From Promethearchaeati archaeon (lineage in GTDB: Archaea > Asgardarchaeota > Heimdallarchaeia > Heimdallarchaeales > Heimdallarchaeaceae): 64,000 nt of DNA. A program made the translations under genes and the position numbers. Position 1 is the first letter of the stretch. The number at the start of each line of letters is the position of its first letter. The notes beneath the pieces are model-generated. The model saw nothing but the letters and a program-made list of their open reading frames with translations, did no database searches and had not been told where the DNA came from. The stretch is taken from NCBI GenBank assembly GCA_013166775.1, contig JABLTJ010000007.1, positions 1 through 64,000 on the forward strand, given 5' to 3'. This document shows positions 33,030 through 42,608 of this stretch, in pieces.

Positions 33030-33506
33030 TTATCCTCCAGGTGTTCCTTTCGAAATCGAGTCACCCCAAATATATTCCCAGATATCTTCTTCAATTAAAG
33101 TTTCTTTTTCTACTATAGTTTTGTGAATCCATCTTAGAAGCTCATGATGCCTAATTTCATCTTCGTAGATTGTCTTAATGATTATTCTTTCTTTCTCATC
33201 TAGGGGTTTTTCAAGTAGTTCTTTGTATGTCTGAATTGCTTTAGCTTCTAATTCAAGATGTTTTTGCAGATTTTCTGCCAGTTCTTTTGTTATAGTTTCT
33301 TCAATTCCAGGAGTAGGACCTGTCAATCGAGCAATTAAAGCATTTAGCATATTTTCATGTTTTTCTGAATCATTGATAACAGCTAAAATCATTTCTCGTA
33401 CTAATACGTTCTTTATACCTTTTACTGAATTGTAAGCAGTTTCAACGATCTGTTTTTCAACAGCTATTTGTTCTTTAAAGAATTCCAATTTTTCTTCTTT
33501 ACTCAT
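33030..33506 (-). CDS. Ferritin-like di-iron protein
   Basis: 158 residues, nearly all helical, with the four-helix-bundle pattern of rubrerythrin/ferritin-like proteins. Candidate metal ligands are Glu in AVEKQIVE (helix 1), Glu/His in DSEKHENM (helix 2), Glu in LELEAKAIQTYKELL (helix 3) and Glu/His in EDEIRHHELLRW (helix 4). There is no rubredoxin domain. Such proteins usually handle iron or reactive oxygen in anaerobes, but the family also includes coat-like and regulatory members. Single gene with its own promoter region; function inferred only from fold. Confidence 0.7.
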   Translation of the reverse strand: MSKEEKLEFFKEQIAVEKQIVETAYNSVKGIKNVLVREMILAVINDSEKHENMLNALIARLTGPTPGIEETITKELAENLQKHLELEAKAIQTYKELLEKPLDEKERIIIKTIYEDEIRHHELLRWIHKTIVEKETLIEEDIWEYIWGDSISKGTPGG

Positions 33507-33586
33507 TGAAGATGCACCTTTAGCGATATTTGCATAAAAATATCATATATAAAGATTTACAGCTTACTGAAAGAATGAAAGATTAA

Positions 33587-33980
33587 ATGAAGCAAATGAA
33601 AATGTTACGAGGGAAAAATATAGAAAAATCTTTTGAATGGTTGTTATGGAGTTCTTACTGTAGTAGCTCTCATTATATCTACATTTACATTCAATCCTCT
33701 GGTAATTCTAATAGTTGCAATAGTAGTTATAGTAGGAGATATCTTGCTGTTATTCGCTATTGGATACAATTTATTAAAAAATTCATCGATAATCCAAGTA
33801 AGAATCAAGGAAATTCCAACTCCTTCCAAAGTATATACTCTTGATCAAATAAGAGCTCAAGTACAAGTATATGCAGCAGATGATAAGGTTCAAGAAGAAG
33901 GACAAAGATTCTGTTCGAACTGCGGAGCTTAAATTGAACTTATAGATAAAAAATGTGGAAATTGAGGAATAAGTTTTTAA
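33587..33980 (+). pseudogene. Decayed two-helix membrane protein with C-terminal zinc ribbon
   Basis: Three lesions split what looks like one gene. A start at ATG 33587 (MKQMKMLRGKNIEKSFEW) is joined only by a frameshift near 33640 to the membrane part YGVLTVVALIISTFTF ... LLFAIGYNLL. That frame runs into a cytoplasmic tail ending FCSNCGA and a TAA (33930-33932). The same frame then continues IELIDKKCGN-TGA-GISF, where the TGA at 33963-33965 replaces the last Cys of a standard double-CxxC ribbon, before TAA at 33978-33980. The ribbon needs all four Cys, so this gene is broken. Confidence 0.6.
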
Positions 33981-34008
33981 TTTTTTTGTGATTTTTTTTC
34001 TTTTTTAC
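33981..34008. terminator. T-rich tract
   Basis: Runs of seven, eight and six T follow the decayed gene, typical of archaeal oligo-T termination. No hairpin seen. Confidence 0.4.
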
Positions 34009-34054
34009 TATATATATGGAAAATGAAAAAATAAAAATACAAGTTTTATCCAAT

Positions 34055-34354
34055 TTAGTACTTTTTTCTACGTTCCTTAATCTTTCTGACAATAAAAGCA
34101 ATTAGAAAAATACCTACTACTGTTGCAACTACCGAACCAAGCGCACATAGAAGTCCAATGATTACTCCCCATCCTAGACCATAAATTGAATACTTATTTA
34201 TCCAGATGTATGTTCTTGAAATAATTATTAGCAAATACGAAACAAATAAAATTGAGCTAATTAAATAACCTGCTACTATTGAACTCCCTAGAAAGACTCC
34301 AACTGTATATCCCCAAGGACTTATTTTTTCAGTAGTCTCAGTTTCTTTTTCCAT
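34055..34354 (-). CDS. Small membrane protein (99 aa)
   Basis: A cytoplasmic N-terminus rich in Glu and Thr is followed by three hydrophobic segments: VGVFLGSSIVAGYLISSIL overlapping FVSYLLIIIS, and GWGVIIGLLCALGSVVATVVGIFLIAFIV. A strongly basic tail (RKIKERRKKY) ends it. The start at 34354 has a plausible minus-strand upstream region. No family or neighbour suggests a function. Confidence 0.55.
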   Translation of the reverse strand: MEKETETTEKISPWGYTVGVFLGSSIVAGYLISSILFVSYLLIIISRTYIWINKYSIYGLGWGVIIGLLCALGSVVATVVGIFLIAFIVRKIKERRKKY

Positions 34355-34455
34355 ATAGGGGAGTTTTCATATATTAATTTAAAAGTTTTGCATGAATTTC
34401 ATCATTAAGTTTATATTTTTCCTTGAGAATATTATGATGTATAAACGTGATTGTA

Positions 34456-35187
34456 ATGTCAAAAAGGAATGAGGATGCTTTTGGACATCTGATTCATGAT
34501 CATTATAATGGCATAGAGGTTCTAGAAATTATTGAAAGAGATGATGGTTACATTGATAGTTTTCCTGGTACTAAAGCTTATTTCTCTGAATTTGAAAAAT
34601 GGAAAGACAGTGAAAAAGAAGCTATGTATTATGTCCAAGGGAAGGTCCTAGATATAGGGTGTGGTGCAGGGAGACATAGCTTGTATTTACAAACCAGAGA
34701 TTTTGATGTTGTCGCAATAGATAGTTCACCTTTAGCTATAGAGGTCAGTAAATTACGAGGAGTCAAGAAAGCAGAAGTTAAATCTCTTCATGAAATTGAT
34801 TCTACCTTTGGAGTGTTTGATACTATATTAATGCTAGGAAACAATTTTGCACTAATGGGAAATCCAAAAAATGCAAGTAGACTTCTTAAAATATTTCACA
34901 AGATTACATCAGAAAATGGATTCATCATAGCAGAATGTGCTGATCCATATTCAACTGACAATAAAGATCATACTGATTACCATGAAAAAAATAGGAAAAG
35001 AGGAAGGTTGGGAGGACAATTATCTATAAGAGTAAGACATAGGAAATTTATTTCTAACTGGTTTGATTTTCTACTGCTCTCTAAAGAAGAGGTGCAAGAA
35101 ATAATGAAAGATACAGGATGGAAAATTGAACAATTTATTGAAGGAGATGGTTCGGGTAAATATATTGCGATAATGAAGAAAAAGTAG
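34456..35187 (+). CDS. Class I SAM-dependent methyltransferase
   Basis: About 243 residues; ATG 34456 is preceded by GTGAT (an in-frame GTG at 34447 belongs to that ribosome site). The SAM-binding motif I is VLDIGCGAGRHSLYLQ (about residues 69-84), motif II ends VVAIDSSPLAIEV, and motif IV is FDTILMLGNNFALMG. Soluble and single-domain. Likely a small-molecule methyltransferase; the substrate cannot be told. Converges on the mannosidase gene with a six-base gap. Confidence 0.8.
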   Translation: MSKRNEDAFGHLIHDHYNGIEVLEIIERDDGYIDSFPGTKAYFSEFEKWKDSEKEAMYYVQGKVLDIGCGAGRHSLYLQTRDFDVVAIDSSPLAIEVSKLRGVKKAEVKSLHEIDSTFGVFDTILMLGNNFALMGNPKNASRLLKIFHKITSENGFIIAECADPYSTDNKDHTDYHEKNRKRGRLGGQLSIRVRHRKFISNWFDFLLLSKEEVQEIMKDTGWKIEQFIEGDGSGKYIAIMKKK

Positions 35188-35193
35188 ATAGAA

Positions 35194-38010
35194 CTAGTCT
35201 ATCTCGATGATTTTTATCTCAAATGGATCAAAATCCATTTCTACTGTGTTATTATTAACTGCACATTTCTTAACTTCTGTTCCGTCTATTTTTCTTTGAA
35301 TGCAATCGTTTATTTGCTTCTCTAATTTTGCGTTTAATTGCTGGTAATTCTCATCTAAATTAAACAGAGTTAACCAGATTTTATTCTCTTTAATTCTTAG
35401 AGAGGAAATCTTAATCCAAGGATTATCGATTTTTATTATTGATTTTATTATATCTGTTGTAACTTGGTTGTCATTGAAGACAATACTTCTTGATTCTAAA
35501 GAACAGATTTCTGCTTGATTAAAGCTATGATGATATGGAGTTGTTTTCTTGTGCACCATGATGCTATAATCAAAGGAATAGTCAGTGTTAATCTCTTGAG
35601 CACCTGGCGTTTCTAAGAATGGTCCTGCATGCATAGGACGTTCTGGAAAATCTGCTCTTGAAAGATAACCTACCGATCGGAGTAGAGTCAGTGCCAATCT
35701 GGAATTATTAACTAATTCTACTTCAGGTAAACCTTTATTCATTAAGGTGATAGCACCATCTCGAACTGGATCCTCTATTATAATGAAATTTTTCTGTGCT
35801 TGAATTCCAGAAGGAGTTTCTTCATAAGATTCATCACCAACAGGATCACTATTCCTTCTTGTAAAACCAAAATGTGTAGAAGTAATTGTTTCTTCAGATT
35901 TAAATGGTAAATCAAAACAAATGCGAAAACGATGATCTTTTGTCCTGTTTGTGAGTTTTGTCTTAATATCAATTCGCGGAACATCTCTATAAAATCTAAA
36001 AGTTGAAGTGATAGGAATAAACGTTTTGCCAATTCTTTTATCTCTCTTTTCGTTAATCTGCTCATATAACTGTAATTTCAGTGTCTGTTCGATTTCACAA
36101 AAAACAGGTCCTTGTATTGTTAGTCTTCTTTTAATTTGTGAAACTTTAACTGATTCAGGTCCCAATCTGCCAAATGTATATTCATCTCCTCTATCCCCCC
36201 AATCCTCAAATTTATGCATTTCTTTGAATTCTAAGACATTTTTCTTGTCTACTAAATCAAATGTCCCATCTTTATTAAAGGAAATCGTGTAAAAATCGTT
36301 TTCAACCATGTTCTTAGTGTATTCAAATAATTGAGATACCTCATCTAGGACTGTTTCCTCTTTTAGTTTAAATTCAGAAAACGCAAAAGAGTTTAGAGGA
36401 GCTAGAGCTGCATAATTCTGCATGTTTCCCTTTGTTGCTTTAACATGGTATTTTTTGTATTTTTTAAGGTCAAGAAGTTCTCTCCCTTGTTTCTTTAATT
36501 CATCTACACTAAAATCTCCTATAGGTTCAGAGCCACAGATAATCCTAATCTCACATACATCAGAGTTTGCACTCTCTGTTATGAAAACTTCGTTAATGAA
36601 ATTATCTCCTGGTATTTTTCTTCCTGGAAGAAGTTTAAATCCTGCTTTCAACATGATTGGATTGAAGGTTTCTTCGAAGATAATCTCTTCTGATGAACTT
36701 ATAGGTTGAATTTGGTACGATATCTTATTTTCAGCTTCAATTGAGTTAATCTTAGTTTGAATAGGAACAGAAAATTCAAAATATATTGGAATATCAGAGC
36801 AGTTAGTTGGATTGTAAACTAGTAAATGAGAATTATTGCTTTTTTCCTTCCTCTTATTATGTTCTGCTAAAGCGTTGTTTATTACTAATTCTGCAATACT
36901 CTCTGCCCAATAAAATCTGGTTTTCATCTCTTCATGAGTTTGATCAACAGAACAACCACAAATTGAATCATGGGGGTGATTTTTCAGCAACCATTTCCAC
37001 GCAATATTAATATAAGAATGAGGATATGAACTCCCAAAAGACAATTTTGAATAAACATTGAGAGGTTCAGCATAATAAACCAACATATCCTCGATTTTTT
37101 GGTTCCATTGTTTAATCCACATTCTTGCAGAATAAGTATCTTGTAACAAATGAGCTCTTGCTGAAGAGCGAAACTCTCCTGAATACTCAGGAGGAGTAAA
37201 ATTATTTTTCTTCATTTGAGTTCTAAGTTCACTCACAAAATCATCTAAAAGACACAAACTGATTTTAGTTTCTTCATCCTCTAATTCCTTAAGTAAATGA
37301 TAAAGCTTAGGAGTTGCAAATTGGTGATCAGTTCCGTTCATAAGTAGATAAATTGGAAATGGAGAATAAGACTCAAGATTAACAATACATTCTCTCACTT
37401 GCTCTTTGAGAGTATCAGAATCATCAATCAAATTTGAAGCATTTCCATAACCATAAGGCATGTATATTCCATTAATAAACTTCTTAGCTGATGAATGACT
37501 TTTCCATATAAACGGAACGGTAGAAATCTCATGACCCACTCCTCTCCAAATAACTGCTGTAGAGATATCAGTTAAATCTCCAAGTATCTGAGGTATTGCT
37601 CTTGAGTGACCAAATTGATCAGGGAGATAACCAATATTCATTAAAGGAATTTCAAACTCTTTAGCTAAATCAAGACTTATTTCAAGGTTCCTTACCAAAC
37701 TTTCTTGTCCAACTAACCATTCATCAGGAAGCAAATACCATGGACCAACTGCCAAGTTTCCTTTTTGGATAAGCTTTACTAAATCTTTTCTTCTTTCAGG
37801 TCGAATTTCAAGATAATCTTCCAAGATAATTGTTTGACCATCAAGCATGAAATAATATTCTTGCCTGGACAAAATATCTAAAAGATCATCAATTAACTCT
37901 ACAAGCTGGTAGCGAAAATACTGGAAAGGTAAATACCATTCCCGATCCCAGTGAGTGTGAGGAACTACAAAGATTTTTTTGATTTCTTCTTGAGATATTC
38001 TCTTAGTCAA
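35194..38010 (-). CDS. Family GH38 alpha-mannosidase
   Basis: 938 residues, full length for GH38. The N-terminal catalytic domain begins with VVPHTHWDREWYLPF (zinc ligands His18 or His20 and Asp22). It carries the nucleophile region YLPDQFGHSRAIPQIL, and the fourth zinc ligand lies in NHPHDSICGCSVDQTHEEM (about residue 345). C-terminal beta-sandwich domains follow. There is no signal peptide, so it acts in the cytosol, where archaeal and bacterial relatives remove alpha-mannose residues from oligosaccharides or N-glycan fragments. Together with the surface-protein glycosylation genes it suggests glycan turnover. Single gene. Confidence 0.9.
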   Translation of the reverse strand: MTKRISQEEIKKIFVVPHTHWDREWYLPFQYFRYQLVELIDDLLDILSRQEYYFMLDGQTIILEDYLEIRPERRKDLVKLIQKGNLAVGPWYLLPDEWLVGQESLVRNLEISLDLAKEFEIPLMNIGYLPDQFGHSRAIPQILGDLTDISTAVIWRGVGHEISTVPFIWKSHSSAKKFINGIYMPYGYGNASNLIDDSDTLKEQVRECIVNLESYSPFPIYLLMNGTDHQFATPKLYHLLKELEDEETKISLCLLDDFVSELRTQMKKNNFTPPEYSGEFRSSARAHLLQDTYSARMWIKQWNQKIEDMLVYYAEPLNVYSKLSFGSSYPHSYINIAWKWLLKNHPHDSICGCSVDQTHEEMKTRFYWAESIAELVINNALAEHNKRKEKSNNSHLLVYNPTNCSDIPIYFEFSVPIQTKINSIEAENKISYQIQPISSSEEIIFEETFNPIMLKAGFKLLPGRKIPGDNFINEVFITESANSDVCEIRIICGSEPIGDFSVDELKKQGRELLDLKKYKKYHVKATKGNMQNYAALAPLNSFAFSEFKLKEETVLDEVSQLFEYTKNMVENDFYTISFNKDGTFDLVDKKNVLEFKEMHKFEDWGDRGDEYTFGRLGPESVKVSQIKRRLTIQGPVFCEIEQTLKLQLYEQINEKRDKRIGKTFIPITSTFRFYRDVPRIDIKTKLTNRTKDHRFRICFDLPFKSEETITSTHFGFTRRNSDPVGDESYEETPSGIQAQKNFIIIEDPVRDGAITLMNKGLPEVELVNNSRLALTLLRSVGYLSRADFPERPMHAGPFLETPGAQEINTDYSFDYSIMVHKKTTPYHHSFNQAEICSLESRSIVFNDNQVTTDIIKSIIKIDNPWIKISSLRIKENKIWLTLFNLDENYQQLNAKLEKQINDCIQRKIDGTEVKKCAVNNNTVEMDFDPFEIKIIEID

Positions 38011-38085
38011 TTAAAGACACCTACAAATAGCAAAAATCTTCTATTGATTAACTTTTTGTAATAAATTAAAACTAAAAGGAAAGTA

Positions 38086-38763
38086 CTATCCTTCGATCAA
38101 TTCCTTCGCAGCTGCGATTAGTTTCTTAGCAGAAGCTTCACCTATACCTTTTATCTTTGCTAGATCTTTTGGTTTTGCAAAAGCTAGTTCAGAAGCAGAT
38201 TTAAACCCAGCTTCTTTAAGTGATGAGGCTTTTTGACCTACTCCTTTGATTTTTTCTACTGGTATCGTGAGAATTTCTTTCTTCTGTTCTTCTTTTGAAG
38301 GTACTTTCTTGATTACTGAATGCTTTATGATTCCATTGAGTTTTGTAAGACTGTCTGTCCTAATTTCTCTCCCGTTTTTCGACAGTTTTTGAATTGTCTT
38401 AAGAATCTCTTCGCTTCTTTCTATCATTTGAGTAAAATCATTTAATTCCTTCTTAGAAGCATCAAAGAGAATTCCTAAACCACTAATTGATTCTAAAAAT
38501 GAAATAGTTGAATCTACTACAAGCAATGGATTTTCTAAATCCATGCTTTTCCTAAAAGCAAATTTCGAGAGCATTAAACTTTTATCAAAATTACCTGTTC
38601 GATTCATGATTTGACTAGTTATTAGCATACAAGCGAGTTTCTCTGTTTCATTTAATTCTACTCCTTTTTCAAGCAGATTTATCTCATGAAGAGCTTGCTC
38701 ATACTCACTCTTTTCCATTAAATCTTCTACTTGTCGTAAACCTTCTAGATATATTCCAAACAT
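38086..38763 (-). CDS. TPR-like protein with C-terminal helix-hairpin-helix pair
   Basis: 225 residues. Residues 1-150 form TPR-like helices (YEQALHEINLLEKG, FDKSLMLSKFAFRKS). A basic linker (KKVPSKEEQKKE) follows. Residues about 170-225 contain two helix-hairpin-helix repeats, EKIKGVGQKASSLKEAGFKS and LAKIKGIGEASAKKLIAAA, the DNA-binding motif of RuvA-, DisA- and RadA-type proteins. The combination suggests a DNA-associated scaffold; function unknown. Downstream of the RND exporter on the same strand but 139 bases away, so probably a separate unit. Confidence 0.65.
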   Translation of the reverse strand: MFGIYLEGLRQVEDLMEKSEYEQALHEINLLEKGVELNETEKLACMLITSQIMNRTGNFDKSLMLSKFAFRKSMDLENPLLVVDSTISFLESISGLGILFDASKKELNDFTQMIERSEEILKTIQKLSKNGREIRTDSLTKLNGIIKHSVIKKVPSKEEQKKEILTIPVEKIKGVGQKASSLKEAGFKSASELAFAKPKDLAKIKGIGEASAKKLIAAAKELIEG

Positions 38764-38902
38764 TGGAAAACCTCACAATTATCCTCATATGAAGGATTTC
38801 AATGTCCTCTATCTTATTTGTAAATAATAAAGTTTGTTAAACTGTTAACTGATAAAGATGAATTCTGAATGATTTTTCTCATTTGTACCCATTTATGAAA
38901 AC

Positions 38903-41266
38903 TCACTCAATATAAAGCTCATCTCTAGTTGGTTCAGGAGGTTTCCTTGGCCACCAGTTCCATTTATCTGCAACTGACATAATAGCTGGAACTAATATGG
39001 TTCGAATTACAAAAGTATCAAGTAAGACAGCAATAGTTAGTATGAATCCAAATTCGTTTAGTATCATCACATTGCTGAATATCATACCTGAGAATGATAT
39101 AGCCATGATGATTCCTGCCATGCTGATTATTCCACCTGTTTTGTAAAGTCCTTTTATAACAGATGCTCTTTCAGTATAACCTTTATTTCGAAATTCGCTA
39201 ACTCGAGAGAGTAGGAATATATCATAATCTAGCCCAAGTCCAATTAGTATACTAAAACTCATTGGTATAGTTGCCCAATATAATGAATCTATATCTCTTA
39301 GAGCAGGGAATAACCAATCAAGAATTCCAACATCGAAGATTAAAGCTGATAATCCATATATCCATGATATAGTAAGACCAATAGTTAGTATCAATCTAAA
39401 TGGGATAAGTATTGATCTGAACATGATAGCGATAACAATGTACACAATTGCTACGATGATTGCACAAGTTATGGGTAATAGGCTGTACACTCTTTCTACG
39501 GCATCTACTACTTCTGTACTCCCACCAGCAAGATGGATATTATATGAACTATTTGTTTGGAAATCATTTAGAATTTCTCTAGTATCTTTAATCCAATCTT
39601 CTACATAACTACCAAAGGGATCAAAGTTAGGTTGAATATCTATAAGCACTGTAGAATTATCTTCGTTAGTATATCTTTCAAACATCATTCTATATAATAG
39701 TCCTTCAGTAGAGTTGTAAGAAACAGATAAAGGATTTAAGTAATTTAATGCAATAAAGAAAGGAATCACGAATCCTTGTCCCCAAGAGATCGTAATGAAT
39801 GAATTATTCGTTATTTCCGTTTGTTCTGATATATTGATTATGATATTCCTACTGAATGCAAAAAACTCTGGAGAAATAACTTCATTAGTAGTTTCAGTCT
39901 CAATTATGAGATACATTGGTCCAAGAATTCCTGGTTGAAAATCCTCTTTGAGTATGGCAAAAGCATTTGAAGAATCTGCATTTCTTGGCATAATATGATT
40001 CTCACCTATGGTTGTTCCAATTTTCATTGTCTGAATGGAAATTGGTATTGCAAAAGCGAAAATAATTATAATAATTGGTAAAGCATATCTGGTTGTGAAT
40101 TTACCGAGTTTGAACCAGATACTTTTCATCTGATTCTGCAATTCTATAAGCTTTCTTGGTTGTTCTTTCTCAGGAAGCTTTTTTTTCTTTCTTTCAAGGA
40201 GTGAGAAATTTGAAAAGAATTTACCAAATAGAATCAACAGAGATGGAACGAGAGTAAGATTAACAAGTAAGGTAACTGCGATACATACAACTGCTCCAAG
40301 CCCGATTGAAGCAAGAAGTCCAACAGGAAAGAAAACTAAACCTAAGAATGTTATAGCAAGTGTAATTCCACTTACAGATATTGTGTGACCTGCATGTTCT
40401 AACATTTCTTGAACAGAATCGTCATTAGCTCTTTCCTTTAGTAATTCTTCACGATATCTTGATAGGAGAAATAGAGAATAATCTATCGATAATGCTATAA
40501 CAAGTGACATAATAACAGATGGTACAAAACTGAAAACAGGCATTACTCGAGCTAACGGATACATAAGAAAGAAAGACGTAGCAATTGAAAATCCAACACT
40601 GATAATTGGGAGGATCATCAGCCTAAAACTTCTTAGAACTAAAGCTAAAATAATCAGTGCTATTGGTAAAACTATAGAATCCATCATTATAATGTCTCTT
40701 TCAGCTGATTTTTGCATATCTTCAAAAAGAATCTCTGCACCAGTAAGCAAGATTGTAAAACCTTCAGGTTCAATACTTATTACAAGTTCTTTTAGATACT
40801 CGATAAAATTACTTGTTTCATCTTCTGACCACTGTACAAGACTTATTTCAAGTATAGTTGTATTAGTTGAATCAGATACATACCCAAAAGCTGCTTCAGG
40901 GAGACCGATCTCCATCATGAAGAAATAACCATTTATGTCTGTAACTAAATCACTAAATGATGATGATAAAAGCGAATTCCTTAATGCATAACTGAAATCT
41001 CTCGTTTCATTACACAAAGATGTTCCATTTACATTATAGATGACTACTACAATAGTTGTTTCAGTATCAATATCTGGGAATTCTTCCCTTAGTACTTCAT
41101 TTGCAATGTGTGATGGAGTATCATCAGGAACATTAAAATCAGAACTTGTTTCACCTAAAAATTTTGGTGCAAGCCAAATTGAGAAACCAAGAACAATTAA
41201 CCATAAAACAATTATTAATATTTTGATTTTTTTTATAAAATTGACGTATTTTTCTACTAATCTCAT
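38903..41266 (-). CDS. MMPL/RND-family exporter
   Basis: 787 residues with about 12 membrane helices in two symmetric halves. Each half has one N-terminal helix, a large extracellular loop of about 140 residues, then five helices. The helix IALSIDYSLFLLSRYREE in the first half and GLGLDYDIFLLSRVSEF in the second are the Asp-Tyr proton-relay helices of the MMPL/hydrophobe-amphiphile exporter group. These proteins export lipids or other hydrophobic compounds using the proton gradient. No adaptor is needed in archaea. The substrate is unknown; a lipid is most likely. Confidence 0.88.
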   Translation of the reverse strand: MRLVEKYVNFIKKIKILIIVLWLIVLGFSIWLAPKFLGETSSDFNVPDDTPSHIANEVLREEFPDIDTETTIVVVIYNVNGTSLCNETRDFSYALRNSLLSSSFSDLVTDINGYFFMMEIGLPEAAFGYVSDSTNTTILEISLVQWSEDETSNFIEYLKELVISIEPEGFTILLTGAEILFEDMQKSAERDIIMMDSIVLPIALIILALVLRSFRLMILPIISVGFSIATSFFLMYPLARVMPVFSFVPSVIMSLVIALSIDYSLFLLSRYREELLKERANDDSVQEMLEHAGHTISVSGITLAITFLGLVFFPVGLLASIGLGAVVCIAVTLLVNLTLVPSLLILFGKFFSNFSLLERKKKKLPEKEQPRKLIELQNQMKSIWFKLGKFTTRYALPIIIIIFAFAIPISIQTMKIGTTIGENHIMPRNADSSNAFAILKEDFQPGILGPMYLIIETETTNEVISPEFFAFSRNIIINISEQTEITNNSFITISWGQGFVIPFFIALNYLNPLSVSYNSTEGLLYRMMFERYTNEDNSTVLIDIQPNFDPFGSYVEDWIKDTREILNDFQTNSSYNIHLAGGSTEVVDAVERVYSLLPITCAIIVAIVYIVIAIMFRSILIPFRLILTIGLTISWIYGLSALIFDVGILDWLFPALRDIDSLYWATIPMSFSILIGLGLDYDIFLLSRVSEFRNKGYTERASVIKGLYKTGGIISMAGIIMAISFSGMIFSNVMILNEFGFILTIAVLLDTFVIRTILVPAIMSVADKWNWWPRKPPEPTRDELYIE

Positions 41267-41480
41267 GTGAAACCCAGCTAAACACCAGTTAATGAAAAAA
41301 TGCTCTATATCTGCCTTTAAGCATTCGTGTCGCTGTAAAGTTCATTAAATAAACGTTTGATTAAACTATCCGTTTTGGGGAAATATTTAAAAATCAACAC
41401 ACTTGAGGTGGAAGAATTTTCCGGTCTTTTACAAGCTTCATAGAGATTTTGTGTAGAAGTCACCTTTTCTATTAGGAAAA

Positions 41481-42419
41481 TTAAATTTTCTTGAACATAA
41501 TTAATTTTTCAGACGATTTGTCTCTTTCAAAATTTAAGTATTCCAAATTTTCTAATCGATTTGCTCTGTGCAAAGGAAGTCTGATATTTAGTTCTGTAAT
41601 TTCACTACTTTTAATCAAGTATTTTTTAATCGAATACCCTAGGTCTTGAATAAAATCTATATTCCATGTTTCCAGTTTAGAAAAGACTGATACTCGTTTC
41701 ACTTTTTTGTTATCTCTTTCAAATAAATAGCCTACAATAGAATCATTGTGTAAAATTTGAAAAATTCTATTTGCACCCATATCTAGATTTTTCTTGATTT
41801 GAGGATGGTAACCTATTACTCTATTTCTTTTCATATACTCCACTCCTGAACTTCCTGAGATTTCATTAATCTCTTGGAGTAAAATAGTTTCAAAAGATTT
41901 TCTTATACTTTTGTTATAGACTGTTATTCTTTCAAATTTAAGATTATAAGTTTCCTTTTTTTTAATATTATCCACTGCAATTTTAATAAAGGTGTGTCCT
42001 TCTCCCAATGCTTGATAGTTGTATTTTTTGTAGAGCTCAATTGCAGGATCATTATTCCATAAAACTGCTAAAGCTATGAATTTCTTCTTAAGTTTTTTTG
42101 CTCTTTCTTCTGTGAAATTCATCATATATTTCCCTAAACCTTTTTTTCTGAAATTAGGTTCTACTGCAATAGCATAGATGAATACTTCTGATGCCCTATT
42201 TGTTCTAATAGATAATACGCCTGCTTTTTTTCCATCCATATAACAGAGATAATTTTCAGCATTCCTTCTGATCATTCTGAAGAGAAAGAATCTCTCAATT
42301 CGAGATGCATTTCGGAGTTCAGGATCATTTCTGAAAGCTCTTTGGAAGGATCTTTTAAAGCTTATCCAAGAATATCTACCTACAATTTTAAGTACTAACT
42401 TCACAGAAATCTCATTCAT
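41481..42419 (-). CDS. GNAT-family N-acetyltransferase
   Basis: 312 residues. The acetyl-CoA-binding motif A is PNFRKKGLGKYMMNFTEERAKK (about 90-111; usual Q/RxxGxG/A), followed by the NDPAIELYKKYNYQALGEG beta-bulge segment. The C-terminal half (FERITVYNKSIRKS onward) resembles a second, degenerate GNAT lobe without a clear acetyl-CoA motif, as in tandem GNAT proteins. Substrate unknown. The gap of 214 bases before it (41267-41480) and of 189 bases after its start (42420-42608) show only promoter-like AT-rich sequence. Confidence 0.75.
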   Translation of the reverse strand: MNEISVKLVLKIVGRYSWISFKRSFQRAFRNDPELRNASRIERFFLFRMIRRNAENYLCYMDGKKAGVLSIRTNRASEVFIYAIAVEPNFRKKGLGKYMMNFTEERAKKLKKKFIALAVLWNNDPAIELYKKYNYQALGEGHTFIKIAVDNIKKKETYNLKFERITVYNKSIRKSFETILLQEINEISGSSGVEYMKRNRVIGYHPQIKKNLDMGANRIFQILHNDSIVGYLFERDNKKVKRVSVFSKLETWNIDFIQDLGYSIKKYLIKSSEITELNIRLPLHRANRLENLEYLNFERDKSSEKLIMFKKI

Positions 42420-42608
42420 TAGCTTTTCATTTTGAATTCTTTTTTACATGTTATAAAAGAGTTTGTTTGTAAATTTCTTAACACAAAGCAATTGGCCATA
42501 TTTTAAGTCTCATATAATCTATTTCTTTCAACATTTCAAATCATTTATAAGTAGTACGATGATTCCTAAGCAAAGGAAAGTGAAAAAGAATTTTAGAGTG
42601 ATTATCTA

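Noticed and set aside
35778..36292. Overlapping frames of 94-95 codons inside the mannosidase gene
   Set aside because: They are out-of-frame shadows of a full-length GH38 enzyme with all catalytic motifs in frame.
41267..41480. Possible relic in the gap before the GNAT gene
   Set aside because: All frames are broken within about 20 codons and nothing protein-like could be joined across frames.
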